A stretch of 6,252 bases of DNA, taken from contig NZEI01000071.1 of the NCBI GenBank assembly GCA_002690405.1, forward strand, positions 2,555 through 8,806, read 5' to 3'. The position numbers and the translations under genes were made by a program. The notes beneath the pieces are model-generated. The model searched no databases. It was not told where the DNA came from and saw nothing but the letters and a program-made list of their open reading frames with translations. Positions 5,571 to 6,252 of this stretch are shown in pieces (within the stretch, counting starts at the first letter, position 1; each line of letters begins with the position of its first letter). The stretch comes from Gammaproteobacteria bacterium (lineage in GTDB: Bacteria; Pseudomonadota; Gammaproteobacteria; Pseudomonadales; Azotimanducaceae).

Positions 5571-6193
5571 TGAAATGGGCTAGCCTGCCGACGGCCCGTG
5601 GACGTAAGACAATTTTGTGGATTGTGTTATCTATGCCACTGCTGTGGCTGGCGGTGTTAGTAATACAAGAGCTACGGCTACCTAATTCTGGGCTGGGCCC
5701 TGAACCCACCGAAGCGCTGTTGCATTATCTGGGCGAGTGGTCACTGATCTCATTGTTGCTGGCATTTTCTGTTTCACCATTGAGGCGTAGGCTAAATTGG
5801 GCATGGCTCGGCCAGCACCGGCGGCTCATTGGTCTATTCGCGTTCGCCTACGTCTGTCTGCACGTGCTTGTATACGCGGGCTTGTATGCCCAGTTTCAGC
5901 TTGCGGAATTGCTCGATGATTTCGTCCACAGGCCCTATATCACCGCAGGTATCGGGGCCTTCGTTGCCCTGTCTTTGATGGCGTTAACCTCAACCCGGGG
6001 TTGGCGGCGGCGCCTCAAGGACAACTGGCGGCGTCTGCATCGATTAATTTATGTCGCGAGTTTTTTAGCCATTGTGCATTTGTTGTGGTTACGCAAAGAC
6101 CCAGGTCTTGGGGAGGCGATATATTTGTTGATATTTGTCGTATTGGTCGTTGAGCGGATGTTCTCGCTCTGGCAGCGGCGCCCTTCGATCTAG
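5570..6193 (+). CDS. msrQ: Heme-binding membrane subunit of the MsrPQ system
   Basis: MsrQ (formerly YedZ) is an inner-membrane b-type cytochrome that passes electrons, from the quinone pool or cytosolic flavin reductase in E. coli, to periplasmic MsrP. The 207 residues match the usual length of about 210. Hydrophobic segments lie near 13-32, 55-70, 86-105, 122-140, 158-174 and 181-196, consistent with six membrane spans of the ferric-reductase-like domain. The three histidines known as heme ligands in E. coli YedZ have counterparts here: His98 (AYVCLHVLVY), His157 (WRRLHRLIYV) and His170 (LAIVHLLWL). The block QHRRLIGLFAFAY is also characteristic. Arginine-rich loops (72-74, 146-148, 154-155) fit cytoplasmic positions. 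The start ATG overlaps the msrP stop (TGATG), so the pair is translationally coupled. This start gives a normal N-terminus and I see no better one. Confidence 0.95.
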   Translation: MKWASLPTARGRKTILWIVLSMPLLWLAVLVIQELRLPNSGLGPEPTEALLHYLGEWSLISLLLAFSVSPLRRRLNWAWLGQHRRLIGLFAFAYVCLHVLVYAGLYAQFQLAELLDDFVHRPYITAGIGAFVALSLMALTSTRGWRRRLKDNWRRLHRLIYVASFLAIVHLLWLRKDPGLGEAIYLLIFVVLVVERMFSLWQRRPSI

Positions 6194-6204
6194 GTGTCGC
6201 TGTC

Positions 6205-6223
6205 CGCGGACTCTAGGTCTGCG
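6205..6223 (+). terminator. Hairpin after msrQ, possible terminator
   Basis: CGCGGAC (6205-6211) pairs with GTCTGCG (6217-6223), seven pairs including one G-U, across the loop TCTAG. It begins 11 bases after the msrQ stop codon, where the end of the transcription unit would be expected. The downstream sequence CTAATATAT is AT-rich but has no run of T, so intrinsic termination would be weak. GTCCGCGGAC (6202-6211) is also a perfect 10-base palindrome in DNA. The remaining bases to the window end (6224-6252) show no gene that I can support. Confidence 0.35.
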
Positions 6224-6252
6224 CTAATATATGGATGAGCCAAGAGCCATTA

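Noticed and set aside
6213..6251. C-terminal end of a convergent minus-strand gene (stop at 6213-6215)
   Set aside because: Only 12 codons are available within the window and they show no recognisable sequence. It remains possible but cannot be supported.
6231..6252. Start of a downstream gene at ATG 6231 or ATG 6235
   Set aside because: No ribosome binding site is visible upstream and only five to seven codons are present, too few to judge.

Overview
The window looks like a chromosomal housekeeping segment from a gammaproteobacterium. Base composition is close to balanced by eye, and no mobile element, CRISPR array, tRNA or rRNA is visible. The gene order ilvI-ilvH-ilvC-pssA-msrP-msrQ matches, as I recall it, the arrangement in Pseudomonas and relatives (PA4696 down to PA4691 in P. 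aeruginosa). The phosphatidylserine synthase is the CDP-alcohol phosphotransferase type, not the phospholipase-D-like type of E. coli. This points to the Pseudomonadales/Cellvibrionales side of the class rather than the Enterobacterales. I cannot name a genus.

Layout: positions 1-171 hold the C-terminal end of an unrecognised protein. About 200 bases follow without a gene (172-372). They contain overlapping GC-rich stems that end in a terminator-like hairpin, and immediately after it a palindrome one base off the FNR/Anr consensus. Six plus-strand genes then run to 6193. ilvI (373-2142) and ilvH (2142-2624) overlap by one base and encode the two acetolactate synthase subunits. A 119-base, A/C-rich spacer with inverted repeats precedes ilvC (2744-3763). 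pssA (3781-4593) follows after 17 bases, with its ribosome binding site inside an inverted repeat. msrP (4641-5570) and msrQ (5570-6193) again overlap by one base. A GC-rich hairpin at 6205-6223 is the best candidate for the end of the unit.

Functionally, IlvI/IlvH and IlvC carry out the first two shared steps of valine, leucine and isoleucine synthesis. PssA commits CDP-diacylglycerol to phosphatidylserine, and so to phosphatidylethanolamine. MsrP/MsrQ form a periplasmic system that repairs methionine sulfoxide with electrons from the respiratory chain. All six could share a transcript because the gaps are short and the strand is the same, but internal promoters cannot be excluded.

I found no convincing new biological system. 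The leads worth checking are small cis-acting signals: the alternative-stem leader before ilvI, the FNR-like box, a bulged stem over the ilvH stop codon, and the pssA ribosome-site hairpin. One residue-level point is a Glu in the thiamine-diphosphate metal motif of IlvI.
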